32,354 nt of DNA from Candidatus Westeberhardia cardiocondylae (GTDB lineage: Bacteria; Pseudomonadota; Gammaproteobacteria; Enterobacterales; Enterobacteriaceae). A program made the translations under genes and the position numbers. The stretch's first letter is position 1, and every line of letters begins with the position of its first letter. Below, piece by piece: positions 9,899-18,876 of the stretch. The stretch is taken from positions 118,696 through 151,049 of the forward strand of contig JABYQB010000001.1 of assembly GCA_024648785.1 (NCBI GenBank), written 5' to 3'. The notes under the pieces are model-generated. The model was not told the DNA's origin and did no database searches. It saw only the letters and a list, made by a program, of their open reading frames with translations.

Positions 9899-10253
9899 AA
9901 TAAAGTAAAAATTTTTATTAATTTTTTCTTTCTTGTTATTTTTTATTTGAGTTATTTTGTTATGTAAAGTTTATTATTTATAAGTATAATTTAATTGTAT
10001 ATTATATGTTTAATATTAAGAAAGTATGTTGTTGTTTTTTTTGAAGAATTTTTAATATTTAAAGTTATGTTATATGATGATTTTTATTTATTTTTTATTT
10101 AAATATTAAAAATTAAATGATTATTTTTTAAAATTTATATAATATTGTGTTTTAATGATATGAAATTTTATTATTATAAAGTTTTGTTATGTAAAGTTTA
10201 TGTATTTTTATTTTTGTGTAATAGTGATGTTTTTCAATGTTTAAATAAAATTT
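9899..10253. other. AT-rich spacer, no gene recognised
   Basis: This non-coding stretch between mltC and tRNA-Phe is where E. coli has nupG, speC and yqgA. No remnant of these genes is readable. It should contain the tRNA-Phe promoter unless the tRNA is read through from mltC; no convincing -35/-10 pair stands out. Confidence 0.6.
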
Positions 10254-10326
10254 GCCCAGATAGCTCAGTTGGTAGAGCAAGGGACTGAAAATCCCTGTGT
10301 CCTTGGTTCAATTCCAAGTCTGGGCA
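10254..10326 (+). tRNA. tRNA-Phe, anticodon GAA
   Basis: Acceptor GCCCAGA/TCTGGGC, D-arm GCTCAGTTGGTAGAGC, anticodon loop CTGAAAA and T-arm CTTGG-TTCAATT-CCAAG form a perfect cloverleaf matching E. coli tRNA-Phe. Discriminator A is at 10326, and TTA follows, so CCA is not encoded. The position after mltC mirrors pheV in E. coli. Confidence 0.98.
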
Positions 10327-10382
10327 TTATTAAATATAATAAATTTTTTGTATTTTAATATTATTTGTAAATATTCTTTATT

Positions 10383-10823
10383 TTATATTTTAATATTTTT
10401 ATTATATGTTTTTTTATATTTTTTGTTAAATTTTTTATTTAATTTATAAATATTATTTTTTTTTGTTTTTTTTAAATTTTCTTTAATCCATGATAAATAT
10501 TCTTTATTTCCATCTGTGATTGGTATAAATAATATTTCAGGTGTATTATATGGATGTTGTTTAGTTATATTTAAAATAATTTGTTTTTTTAGTTTTTTTG
10601 TTGTTTTTATTATTAATTGTTCTTCGGTTTTTTTTTGTATTGTATTTTTCCAGTAATATGTAGATATTACATTAGGTATTGTTGTGATACATGTTGCAAG
10701 TTTATTTTTTAGTAATGATTTTATAATATTATTTGTATATTTTTTATTTGGAGTTGTACATAAAACAATACATAGTTCTTGTTTTTTATTTTTATTTTTT
10801 ATATTTGTTTTTATTTTTTTCAT
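10383..10823 (-). CDS. cutA: CutA1-like divalent-cation tolerance protein
   Basis: This is a small trimeric, PII-like ferredoxin-fold protein associated with copper and other divalent-cation tolerance in E. coli; its molecular role is not settled. Residues 17-118 align with E. coli CutA (112 residues): IVLCTTPNKK, LLKNKLATCITTIP, STYYWKNTIQ, EEQLIIKTT, HPYNTPEILFIPITDG and YLSWIKENL. Two parts are unusual: a Lys/Asn-rich N-terminus and a C-terminal tail of about 28 residues (from KKTKKNN) that is almost all Lys, Asn and Tyr and has no E. coli counterpart. The gene stands alone, convergent with tRNA-Phe (56 bp) and divergent from plsB. Confidence 0.93.
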   Translation of the reverse strand: MKKIKTNIKNKNKKQELCIVLCTTPNKKYTNNIIKSLLKNKLATCITTIPNVISTYYWKNTIQKKTEEQLIIKTTKKLKKQIILNITKQHPYNTPEILFIPITDGNKEYLSWIKENLKKTKKNNIYKLNKKFNKKYKKTYNKNIKI

Positions 10824-11431
10824 GTTTTTAATATTTTAAATATTTTAATATTGTTATTAATTATTTTTTTAATTTTTTATGGTATTTTTATTTTAGAAAA
10901 TTTAAATAAAATATAAATTGTGATATACAATGTGTTAATTAAATTAATTTTATTAAAATTTAAGTATTTTATTTATGTATGTTGTTGTTTAATAATTTAA
11001 TTAATTTTTATGTTTTTTTAATTTTGTACTATTTGTAATAGTCATTTATTATTTTATTTTATATTATATTTTTAATAAATGTAATTTAATTACAAAAATA
11101 TGTTTATATAAATAAAATAAATTTTTTATTTTTTTATGTTATAAAATATATAAAATTTTCATTGTTTTTAAGTATTTTTATGAAAATTTAAATTATAAAA
11201 TAATATTTATATTAATTTTATTTTAAATGTTTTATTTGTTTTATAAAATTATATTTTAAAATTTATTGTATAATATTGTTATTATATATTTTAACATGTC
11301 TTGTTTTTTTGTGTAGTTGAATTTACAATTTGTTTAATTAAATAATTTTATTTTAAATATTGTTTATTCGATAATATTTATATGAAATAATTATGATGTT
11401 TTTATAATGTTTTATTGTTTTTATTATTATT
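10824..11431. other. Long divergent AT-rich spacer, no gene recognised
   Basis: This 608-bp stretch separates cutA (minus) from plsB (plus). It is nearly all A/T, with stops in every frame. The only structure I noted is the dyad TGTAATT-T-AATTACA at 11080-11094, which is short enough to be chance. It should contain the promoters of both flanking genes, but none can be assigned. Confidence 0.6.
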
Positions 11432-13918
11432 ATGTTTATTTTATTTAAAATTTATTATTTTTTATTATATGTAATAATAAAAATTTTTGTAAGAGTTAAG
11501 GTAATTTTAAAAGATTTCAATTCTAGTATATATTCTCCTGTAATATATGTTTTACCAGAATGTTCTAATATTGATCTTTTAATTTTACGTATGCAATGTT
11601 TGAAAAATTGTTTACCAGATCCATTATTACGGATATATGTTGATAGTGTTACTTTTGCAAGTTATATATTTCTTTATGATAGAGATTTTCGTTATGAAAA
11701 TATTTTTCATAGTTTGAAATTAAATAAATTTTTTCGTAAATATTTTAAATTATATAATACTAATAATAGTATTTTAGATATAAAGTTGGTTTTAGTTTTA
11801 GTTGTTTTCGGTCGTTCTACTAATAATGAAAATAAAAGAGTTGATAGATTTTATTTTTGGAATGTTTTTTTTAATAAAATAAAAAGATTTATTTCAATAT
11901 TATGGTATGGTCGTGATTGTTTTTTATATTTTTTTCGTTTTTTTTCTTCTCATTATATATGTGTTAAATATTTTAATGATAAAAAAATCATTCAAAAAAT
12001 TACTCGAGTTATTAGAATATATTTTTTTAGACAATATATAGTGGTAAATGGTCCAGATATTTTTAATTATAAAAAATTACTTAATAAGTTATTATTTTCT
12101 GAAAATATTAGGAAAATTTTAATTGATATAGTGAATATAAAAAATATTTCAATGAATGAAGCAAAAAAAAAGGTTATTTCTTTTATTAAAGAGATTTATT
12201 CAAATTTTTCTTATGGATTTATTAGATTATTTGATAAAATATTGTTTATTTTTTTTAATTATTATTATAGATCTTTATATGTAAATAATATTTTTGAAGT
12301 TTATAATTTGATTAATAATGGTCATAGAATTATATATATTCCATGTCATAGAAGTCATGTAGATTATTTATTAATTTCTTATGTAATATATAACTATGGA
12401 TTAGTACCTCCTCATATTATTGCTGGTAATAATTTAAATTTTTGGCCGATAGGTATAATTTTTCGTAATCTTGGAGCCTTCTTTATTAGAAGGACTTTTA
12501 AAAACAAATTTTATTCTGTTGTTTTTAGTGAATATTTTTTTGAATTGTTTGTTAATGGGTTTACAATAGAATATTTTATTGAAGGAGGTCGTTCACGTAC
12601 TGGAAAATTATTATCTCCAAAGACTGGAATATTATCTATTTTAGTTAAAATGATTTTAAAAAATTTTTGTAAATCTGTTACAATAGTTCCTATTTATCTT
12701 GGGTATGAGTATATACCAGATGTTGAATGTTATATTCAAGAGTTAGATAAAATAATTGAAAAAAAATATTCTTTTTTTAATATTATAAAAAGAATTTTTC
12801 AAATTAATGATTTTGGATCATGTTATGTAAATTTTGGTAGATCAATACCGTTATCAACATTATTATTTAATAAAATTTTAAATAATTGTTCTGTTAATAG
12901 AATTAGTGAATTGATTAAAAGCAAAAGTTGTTTTGTTAATAATTTAGGATCATTTATTAGTGATATTTCTTTTCTTATTATGGTTAGAATTAATAATGCT
13001 GTTTCTGTTAATGCTATTAATCTTTGTTCTAATATACTTATTTCATCACAAAAATATTCTATAAATCGATATAATTTTTTGATGCAATTATCTTGTTATT
13101 TAAAGTTACTTAGGAATGTTCCATATTCTTTGGAAATGACTATTTCTAATTTTAGTCCGGTTCAGATGTTACAATATGTATTGTCTATGAAAAGATATAA
13201 TGTTTTGTATAATACTCTTAATGGTGTATTTTTTTTACCGAATGTTAATTTAAAATTAATGAGATATTATAGTAATAATGTTCAACATTTATTTATTTTG
13301 CCGTCTTTTATAGCAAATATTATTTGTATGTATCCTTTAGGAGTACAAAAATATCGTTTGAATAGATATATTATTTTTTTATATCCTTTATTTAAAAGAG
13401 AATTATTTATTAAATATGAATTTAATGAGTTATTATGTGTAATTTCTAATTTTATTTTTTCATTAGAGAAACAGAAATTGTTAATTTGTAATGATGATAT
13501 TTTATATCCTGTGATATTGCGTTTTAATATGTTAAAGTTGTTATCTGTGAGTTCACAGGAAAAACTTAGAAATTATTCTTTAGTGTTATTTGTATTGAAA
13601 GTTTATTTCAAAGAGAATTTAAGTTTTTTAGAGTATATAATGAAAATTTTTATTAAAAAATTATTATGTTTATTTAATTATGATAGTAAATTTTCTTGGA
13701 TTGACACTACAATATTTTCAGGTTTTTTAGTTGTTTTAAAGTATGAAGGATATATAATAGGTAATGAGATAATTATTGATAAAGTAAATCTTGCTTTATT
13801 TGTATTAAAAAAATTGATAGATTACAATATGTGGAAAAATATTAAATTTATTGTGTATTTTTTGGTTGTTGAAAATTTTAATAATAAAATATATTTAAGT
13901 AAGGAAATATTTTTTTAA
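11432..13918 (+). CDS. plsB: Glycerol-3-phosphate acyltransferase PlsB
   Basis: This inner-membrane enzyme transfers an acyl group from acyl-ACP or acyl-CoA to the sn-1 position of glycerol 3-phosphate, the first step of phospholipid synthesis. Its 828 residues cover the whole E. coli protein (807). All four acyltransferase blocks are present: HRSHVD with catalytic H306 and D311 (same numbers as E. coli), GAFFIRRTF (348-356), FIEGGRSRTGKLL (382-394) and VPIYLGYE (419-426). The C-terminal half is complete (LMVRINNA, LRNVPYS). The start aligns with the E. coli N-terminus (KIYYFLLY against RIYYKLLN). The protein is very rich in Phe, Tyr, Ile and Leu, as expected for a plus-strand gene here. It is convergent with pgi, the same relative orientation as in E. 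coli, where several genes including malEFG and ubiCA lie between. Confidence 0.98.
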   Translation: MFILFKIYYFLLYVIIKIFVRVKVILKDFNSSIYSPVIYVLPECSNIDLLILRMQCLKNCLPDPLLRIYVDSVTFASYIFLYDRDFRYENIFHSLKLNKFFRKYFKLYNTNNSILDIKLVLVLVVFGRSTNNENKRVDRFYFWNVFFNKIKRFISILWYGRDCFLYFFRFFSSHYICVKYFNDKKIIQKITRVIRIYFFRQYIVVNGPDIFNYKKLLNKLLFSENIRKILIDIVNIKNISMNEAKKKVISFIKEIYSNFSYGFIRLFDKILFIFFNYYYRSLYVNNIFEVYNLINNGHRIIYIPCHRSHVDYLLISYVIYNYGLVPPHIIAGNNLNFWPIGIIFRNLGAFFIRRTFKNKFYSVVFSEYFFELFVNGFTIEYFIEGGRSRTGKLLSPKTGILSILVKMILKNFCKSVTIVPIYLGYEYIPDVECYIQELDKIIEKKYSFFNIIKRIFQINDFGSCYVNFGRSIPLSTLLFNKILNNCSVNRISELIKSKSCFVNNLGSFISDISFLIMVRINNAVSVNAINLCSNILISSQKYSINRYNFLMQLSCYLKLLRNVPYSLEMTISNFSPVQMLQYVLSMKRYNVLYNTLNGVFFLPNVNLKLMRYYSNNVQHLFILPSFIANIICMYPLGVQKYRLNRYIIFLYPLFKRELFIKYEFNELLCVISNFIFSLEKQKLLICNDDILYPVILRFNMLKLLSVSSQEKLRNYSLVLFVLKVYFKENLSFLEYIMKIFIKKLLCLFNYDSKFSWIDTTIFSGFLVVLKYEGYIIGNEIIIDKVNLALFVLKKLIDYNMWKNIKFIVYFLVVENFNNKIYLSKEIFF

Positions 13919-13977
13919 TATTTATTTTGTAGTTATTTTAAATTTATTAATTTGTAAATTAAGTAACATATTTTATT

Positions 13978-13993
13978 TACTATAAATATAGTA
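13978..13993. terminator. Weak hairpin between convergent plsB and pgi
   Basis: TACTATA (13978-13984) and TATAGTA (13987-13993) form a 7-bp inverted repeat 60 bp after plsB, and a T-rich stretch follows soon after. The stem is short and AT-rich, so this is only a candidate bidirectional terminator. Confidence 0.2.
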
Positions 13994-14079
13994 GTAATTT
14001 AAAATTTTTTATTTAAATGTTTGTCTTATTAAGAATTTTAATAGTATTTAATATTTGTAATTTAAATTACATTTTTGTA

Positions 14080-15726
14080 TTAATTGCGCCATATTTTATA
14101 TTGATTAATTAAATTGTTTGTTGAATCATCATGTGATGTAGTAGGTGTATTTTTTATTAGCTCTGGCAATATTTTATTGGCTAATTTTTTTCCTAATTCT
14201 ACGCCCCATTGGTCAAATGAGTATATGTTCCATATTACTCCTTGAGTAAATATTTTATGTTCATATAATGCAATTAATGATCCTAAACTATATGGTGTTA
14301 TTTTTTTTACAAGTATTGAATTAGTAGGTTTATTTCCTTCACATTTTTTGTATAATGATATAGTTTGATTTTGTTTTGTTTCTTTTGTTATTACTTGTTT
14401 TTTTTCTGTTTTATTTTTTGTATTACCGAACGCTAATGCTTCTGTTTGTGCAAAAAAATTTGCAAGTAATTTAATGTGGTGATCATGTATTGGATTATGA
14501 CTAATAGCTGGTGCTATGAAATCACATGGGATCATCTTTGTTCCTTGATGAATTAGTTGGTAAAATGAATGTTGCCCATTTGTTCCTATTTCACCCCAAA
14601 TAATTGGTCCAGTTTGATACTGTATTATATTTTTGTTTTTGTCTATTTTTTTTCCATTAGATTCCATATTAGTTTGTTGAAAATAATTTGTAAATTTATT
14701 CATATATTGATCATATGGAAGAATTGCTTCAGTTTCTGTTTTGAAAAAATTATTATACCAAATTCCTATAAGAGCTAGTATGATTGGTAAATTTTTTTCA
14801 AATGGTGTATTTATGAAATGTTGATCCATATCATATGCACCTTGAAGTAATTTTTTAAAATTTTTGAATCCTATTGATAATGATATAGACAAACCTACTG
14901 ATGACCATATTGAATATCTACCACCAACCCAATCCCACATTTCAAACACATTTTTATCATCAATTCCAAAATCTTTTGTTAATTTTTTGTTGTTTGAGAT
15001 TGCAATGAAATGTTTACTAATATGTTGATTGTGTTTTACTTTTTTTAAAAACCATTTTTTTACGCTACAGGCATTTGTCATAGTTTCTTGTGTATTGAAA
15101 CTTTTTGATGTTATTAGAAATATAGTGTTTTCAGGTTTTATAATTTTTAATGTTTCTGTTACATTAGTTCCGTCAATATTAGAGATGAAATATATATTTA
15201 TATGATTTTTGTATGGATGTAATGCTTCTGTTACCATCCTTGGACCAAGATCGGATCCACCAATACCGATATTTACAATGTTAGTAATTTTACTACCATT
15301 ATATCCTTTCCATTTTCCAGAAATTATTTTTTTGCAGGTATTCTCCATTTTTTTTAACATCATGTTTATTTTTATCATGATGTTTTCACCATTTAAAATT
15401 ATTGGGTTGTTTTTTTGGTTTCTTAGAGCAGTATGTAATACTGATCTGTTTTCTGTGTGATTTATTTTTTTCCCTTTAAACATGTCATTAATAGCATTTT
15501 TTAAATTACATTCTATAGCTAATTCAATAAGTTTTTTAATTGTTTTTTTAGTTATTCTGTTTTTTGAATAATCTACTAATATTTCATTATTGAAATTTAT
15601 TGAGAAATTTGAAAAACGTTTTTTATCTTTTTTGAATAATTCTTCTATTGAAATGTTTTTAATTTCGTTAAAATGTTTTTGTAAATTTTTCCAAGATTTT
15701 GTATTATTTGGATTTATATATTTCAT
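14080..15726 (-). CDS. pgi: Glucose-6-phosphate isomerase
   Basis: This cytosolic glycolytic enzyme interconverts glucose 6-phosphate and fructose 6-phosphate. Length is 548 residues (E. coli 549) and no region is missing. Sugar-phosphate-binding motifs are [18 protein letters not shown] (152-169) and [14 protein letters not shown] (206-219). Catalytic residues keep their E. coli numbers: E355 (MESNGKK), H386 ([16 protein letters not shown]) and K514 ([12 protein letters not shown]). The PGI signature region [13 protein letters not shown] is at 268-280. It starts at ATG 15726. The N- and C-terminal ends are Lys/Asn-enriched while the core is highly conserved. With pfkA in the same window it supports a working upper glycolysis. 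It is divergent from gmk across a 627-bp spacer. Confidence 0.99.
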   Translation of the reverse strand: MKYINPNNTKSWKNLQKHFNEIKNISIEELFKKDKKRFSNFSINFNNEILVDYSKNRITKKTIKKLIELAIECNLKNAINDMFKGKKINHTENRSVLHTALRNQKNNPIILNGENIMIKINMMLKKMENTCKKIISGKWKGYNGSKITNIVNIGIGGSDLGPRMVTEALHPYKNHINIYFISNIDGTNVTETLKIIKPENTIFLITSKSFNTQETMTNACSVKKWFLKKVKHNQHISKHFIAISNNKKLTKDFGIDDKNVFEMWDWVGGRYSIWSSVGLSISLSIGFKNFKKLLQGAYDMDQHFINTPFEKNLPIILALIGIWYNNFFKTETEAILPYDQYMNKFTNYFQQTNMESNGKKIDKNKNIIQYQTGPIIWGEIGTNGQHSFYQLIHQGTKMIPCDFIAPAISHNPIHDHHIKLLANFFAQTEALAFGNTKNKTEKKQVITKETKQNQTISLYKKCEGNKPTNSILVKKITPYSLGSLIALYEHKIFTQGVIWNIYSFDQWGVELGKKLANKILPELIKNTPTTSHDDSTNNLINQYKIWRN

Positions 15727-16353
15727 ATATATTATTTAAATTTTATATTTAATGTATTTTATTTTGGTTTTTATTTTTTTAGTAAATTAACTAAATATAT
15801 CATATTTTTGTTTATGTTACATAAATATATTTTTATGTTTTATTCATTAATTTATATATATATTGTATTGAAATTATTGAGTTATTTTATATTATATATT
15901 TAATTTTATTTAATTTATTTAAATAATTTTTCTAAATTTTAATTTATTGAAATATTATTTTATTTTCATAATTTTGTTGATGTTTTGTATTGTTTATTTA
16001 ATAATTTTTAATTATTATTTATATTATTTTTATATTTAATATTTTATATTTATTTTGTTATTTTGTTTTTAGTATTATAAAGTGTAATTGTTAATTTTAA
16101 ATTAATATTTAAATTTAATTTTCAAATAAAAATTTTTAATTTTTGTTTTGTGTTATGTTTGAATTTTAATTAAATAATATGACGTTGTATTTTTTTTATT
16201 TTTTTAAAAATTTATTTTTTCATAATATTTTTATTATCATTTAATGATATTGTGTAATATATTTTATTTGTTTTATTAAATTTCATATGATTTTTATATT
16301 GTATTTTTAAATATTTTATTTCATAAAAGTTTATATATAAAGATTATAAAATT
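15727..16353. other. Long divergent AT-rich spacer, no gene recognised
   Basis: This 627-bp stretch lies between pgi (minus) and gmk (plus). No gene, tRNA or readable remnant is seen. One perfect 15-bp dyad (TTTATGT-T-ACATAAA, 15811-15825) is present but is within chance expectation for this composition. Confidence 0.6.
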
Positions 16354-16980
16354 ATGCCTGGTATATTATATATTATTTCAGCACCAAGTGGTGCTGGTAA
16401 GACTAGTTTACTGAATAGAGTATTACAAAATCAATTAATTTGTAATATACAATTATCAATTTCTTATACAACTCGTAAAATTAGGTCTGGAGAATTTAAT
16501 AAAGAACATTATTTTTTTGTTTCTCAAGAAAAATTTAAAAATATGATAGAAAATGATTTTTTTTTGGAATATGCTAAAGTTTTTGGTCATTATTATGGAA
16601 CATCAAAAAAAATTATCGAAAATATTTTATCTTCTGGTGTTGATGTTTTATTAGATATTGATTGGCAAGGGGCTCAACAAATTCGTAAAAAATATTCTAA
16701 TTCTTGTAGTATTTTCATTGTACCTCCATCAATGAAAGAATTAAGCAGGAGATTACATAGTAGAAAAAAAGAGAGTAAAAGAATTATTGAAAATCGTATG
16801 TTACAAGCGGAGCTTGAAATTATGCACTATATAGAATATGATTATTTAATTGTTAATGATTGTTTTAATTCTGCTTTGAATGATTTGAAGAGCGTTGTAG
16901 AATCTGAAAGACTTCGTATTGATAAAAATAATAAAATGTATCATAACATTTTTATTAGTAATTTATTAAATAATTTTTAG
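16354..16980 (+). CDS. gmk: Guanylate kinase
   Basis: This cytosolic enzyme phosphorylates GMP to GDP with ATP. Length is 208 residues (E. coli 207). The P-loop is SAPSGAGKTSLL (9-20, K16). The GMP-binding region includes SYTTRKIRSGE and the conserved YG of GHYYGTSK, and DIDWQGAQQIRKK and DYLIVNDCF follow E. coli closely. The start aligns with E. coli (MPGILYIISAP against MAQGTLYIVSAP). In E. coli gmk is followed by rpoZ-spoT, but here the 169 bp before convergent guaA holds no rpoZ. Together with guaB, guaA and hpt it completes the path to GDP. Confidence 0.99.
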   Translation: MPGILYIISAPSGAGKTSLLNRVLQNQLICNIQLSISYTTRKIRSGEFNKEHYFFVSQEKFKNMIENDFFLEYAKVFGHYYGTSKKIIENILSSGVDVLLDIDWQGAQQIRKKYSNSCSIFIVPPSMKELSRRLHSRKKESKRIIENRMLQAELEIMHYIEYDYLIVNDCFNSALNDLKSVVESERLRIDKNNKMYHNIFISNLLNNF

Positions 16981-17053
16981 ATTTTCAATATCTTGGTTGT
17001 CTTTAATATAAAATGTAAAATTATTTTTAATATTTTTATTTTTAGATTTTTTG

Positions 17054-17093
17054 ATTTACAATTTTATTTTGTATTTTATAGTGATTTGTAAAT
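17054..17093 (+). terminator. Candidate hairpin after gmk
   Basis: ATTTACAA (17054-17061) and TTGTAAAT (17086-17093) are perfectly complementary around a 24-base loop, and the right arm runs into ATTTTTT. It lies 73 bp after gmk and before the convergent guaA end. The long loop and AT-only pairing make it a weak candidate. Confidence 0.25.
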
Positions 17094-17149
17094 ATTTTTT
17101 ATTGTTTAATGTATGTTTATTTTTTTATTTTAAAAAAAACTTAAAGTAT

Positions 17150-18742
17150 TTATTCCCATTCAATTGTTGATGGCGGCTTATTAGAAATGTCATATACAAC
17201 TCTAGAAATTCCTTTTATTTCGTTTATAATTCTATTAGAGATATTTATTAAAAGTTTATATGGTAAATTTACCCATTTTGCTGTCATGAAGTCAGTGCTT
17301 TCTATTGCTCTTAGAGCAATAGTCCATTCATATTTTCTAGTATCACCCATTATTCCAACTGAACGTATAGGTAGAAATACTGTAAATGCTTGACTTATTT
17401 TGTGATAAATTTTAGATTTTTTTAATTCATCAAGAAAAATTTTATCTGTTTTTCTTAATATGTTACAGTACTCTTGTTTTACTTCACCTAATATACGTAT
17501 TCCTAATCCTGGTCCAGGAAATGGGTGTTGATATAGTAAATTGTAAGGTATTTTTAATTTTTTTCCAATATTTCTAACTTCGTCTTTGAATAGTTTTTTT
17601 AATGGTTCTATTAAATGCATTTTCATTTTTTTTGGTATTCCACCAACATTGTGATGAGATTTTATTAGTTGTGTTGAGTTTGTTGTTGTTTTTGCTGATT
17701 CAATCATATCTGAATAAATAGTTCCTTGTGCTAACCATTTAGCATTTGGAACATAATGTAATGCTTTTTCATTGAATATTTCTATAAAAGTTTTACCAAT
17801 TATTTTTCTTTTAATTTCTGGATCAGTGATACCAGAAAGTACTTGAAAAAATCTATTTTTTACAGAAAAATATAGAATTTTTAAATTATATTGTTTTTCA
17901 AAATATTTTATCCTTTTTTTATATTTATAAAATTGTAATAATCCATTATCAAGAAATATACAGAACAGTCTATTTCCTATTGCTTTATGTAATAGTAAAG
18001 CAGTAATTAATGAATCTATACCACAAGAAAATCCAAGAATAACATTATCATTATTATTTTTTGTTTTTTTTTGTATGTTTTGAATTATGTTTTTTATGAT
18101 ATTTTTTGGTTTCCATAAAGATTTACATTTACATATTTTAATAATAAATTGTTTAAGTATATGTTGTCCTTGTTGTGTGTGTGTTACTTCAGGATGAAAT
18201 TGTATTCCATAAAATTTTTTTTTTTCATTTGATATTATTGCAAATGGGCAAGTTTTAGTTTTTGCAATTGTTGTAAAATTTTTTGGTATTGTAATTATTT
18301 TATCTTCGTGACTCATCCAAACATTTAGTATGTTTGTGTTTTTTTTTTTATATTTATTAATTTTTTGTATTAATGGGCTTTTTTTAATTATTTTTATTTC
18401 TGTATATCCAAATTCTCTTTTTGACGAAGTTTTTACTTTACCACCTAATTGTTTTGTCATTATTTGCATACCATAACATATACCAAGTACTGGTATACCA
18501 GCAGAGAATACATATTCAGGTGCTTTTGGGCTATTTAATTTTGTTGTACTTTCTGGACCTCCTGAAAGGATTATACCCATTGGTTTGAATTGTATAATTT
18601 TTTTTTCGTGTGTGTTCCACGGCCATAATTCACAGTATATCCCAATTTCTCTTACTCTACGTGTCAATAATTGACTATATTGAGATCCAAAATCTAAAAT
18701 TAGAATATTATGTTTTTTAATATTTTTAATGTTTTTTGACAT
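17150..18742 (-). CDS. guaA: GMP synthase (glutamine-hydrolysing)
   Basis: This cytosolic enzyme converts XMP to GMP using glutamine and ATP. Length is 530 residues (E. coli 525). The class I glutamine amidotransferase domain (about 10-205) has nucleophile C89 in GICYGMQ and H183/E185 in IQFHPEVTH. The ATP-pyrophosphatase domain follows (about 230-400), and the C-terminal dimerisation domain ends with the family-typical PPSTIEWE. One key motif is altered: the PP-loop, SGGVDSS in E. coli, reads SCGIDSL at 239-245, replacing the second glycine with Cys240 and the final serine with Leu245. All other conserved stretches (SHHNVGG, LFKDEVR, HPFPGPGLGIR) are intact and the frame is full length. The gene is 134 bp downstream of guaB in the classic guaBA order. 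Two runs of 11 A lie in the coding strand. Confidence 0.98.
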   Translation of the reverse strand: MSKNIKNIKKHNILILDFGSQYSQLLTRRVREIGIYCELWPWNTHEKKIIQFKPMGIILSGGPESTTKLNSPKAPEYVFSAGIPVLGICYGMQIMTKQLGGKVKTSSKREFGYTEIKIIKKSPLIQKINKYKKKNTNILNVWMSHEDKIITIPKNFTTIAKTKTCPFAIISNEKKKFYGIQFHPEVTHTQQGQHILKQFIIKICKCKSLWKPKNIIKNIIQNIQKKTKNNNDNVILGFSCGIDSLITALLLHKAIGNRLFCIFLDNGLLQFYKYKKRIKYFEKQYNLKILYFSVKNRFFQVLSGITDPEIKRKIIGKTFIEIFNEKALHYVPNAKWLAQGTIYSDMIESAKTTTNSTQLIKSHHNVGGIPKKMKMHLIEPLKKLFKDEVRNIGKKLKIPYNLLYQHPFPGPGLGIRILGEVKQEYCNILRKTDKIFLDELKKSKIYHKISQAFTVFLPIRSVGIMGDTRKYEWTIALRAIESTDFMTAKWVNLPYKLLINISNRIINEIKGISRVVYDISNKPPSTIEWE

Positions 18743-18876
18743 ATTTTATATTAATTTTTTTAATTTGTTAATTAAATAGTTTTAGTATGTTTTGAATATT
18801 TAAATATTTTATTTAATTTTTATTTTTTTGTTTTTAAATTTTAAAATATTTATTTTCTTTAATATGAATTTTATTT

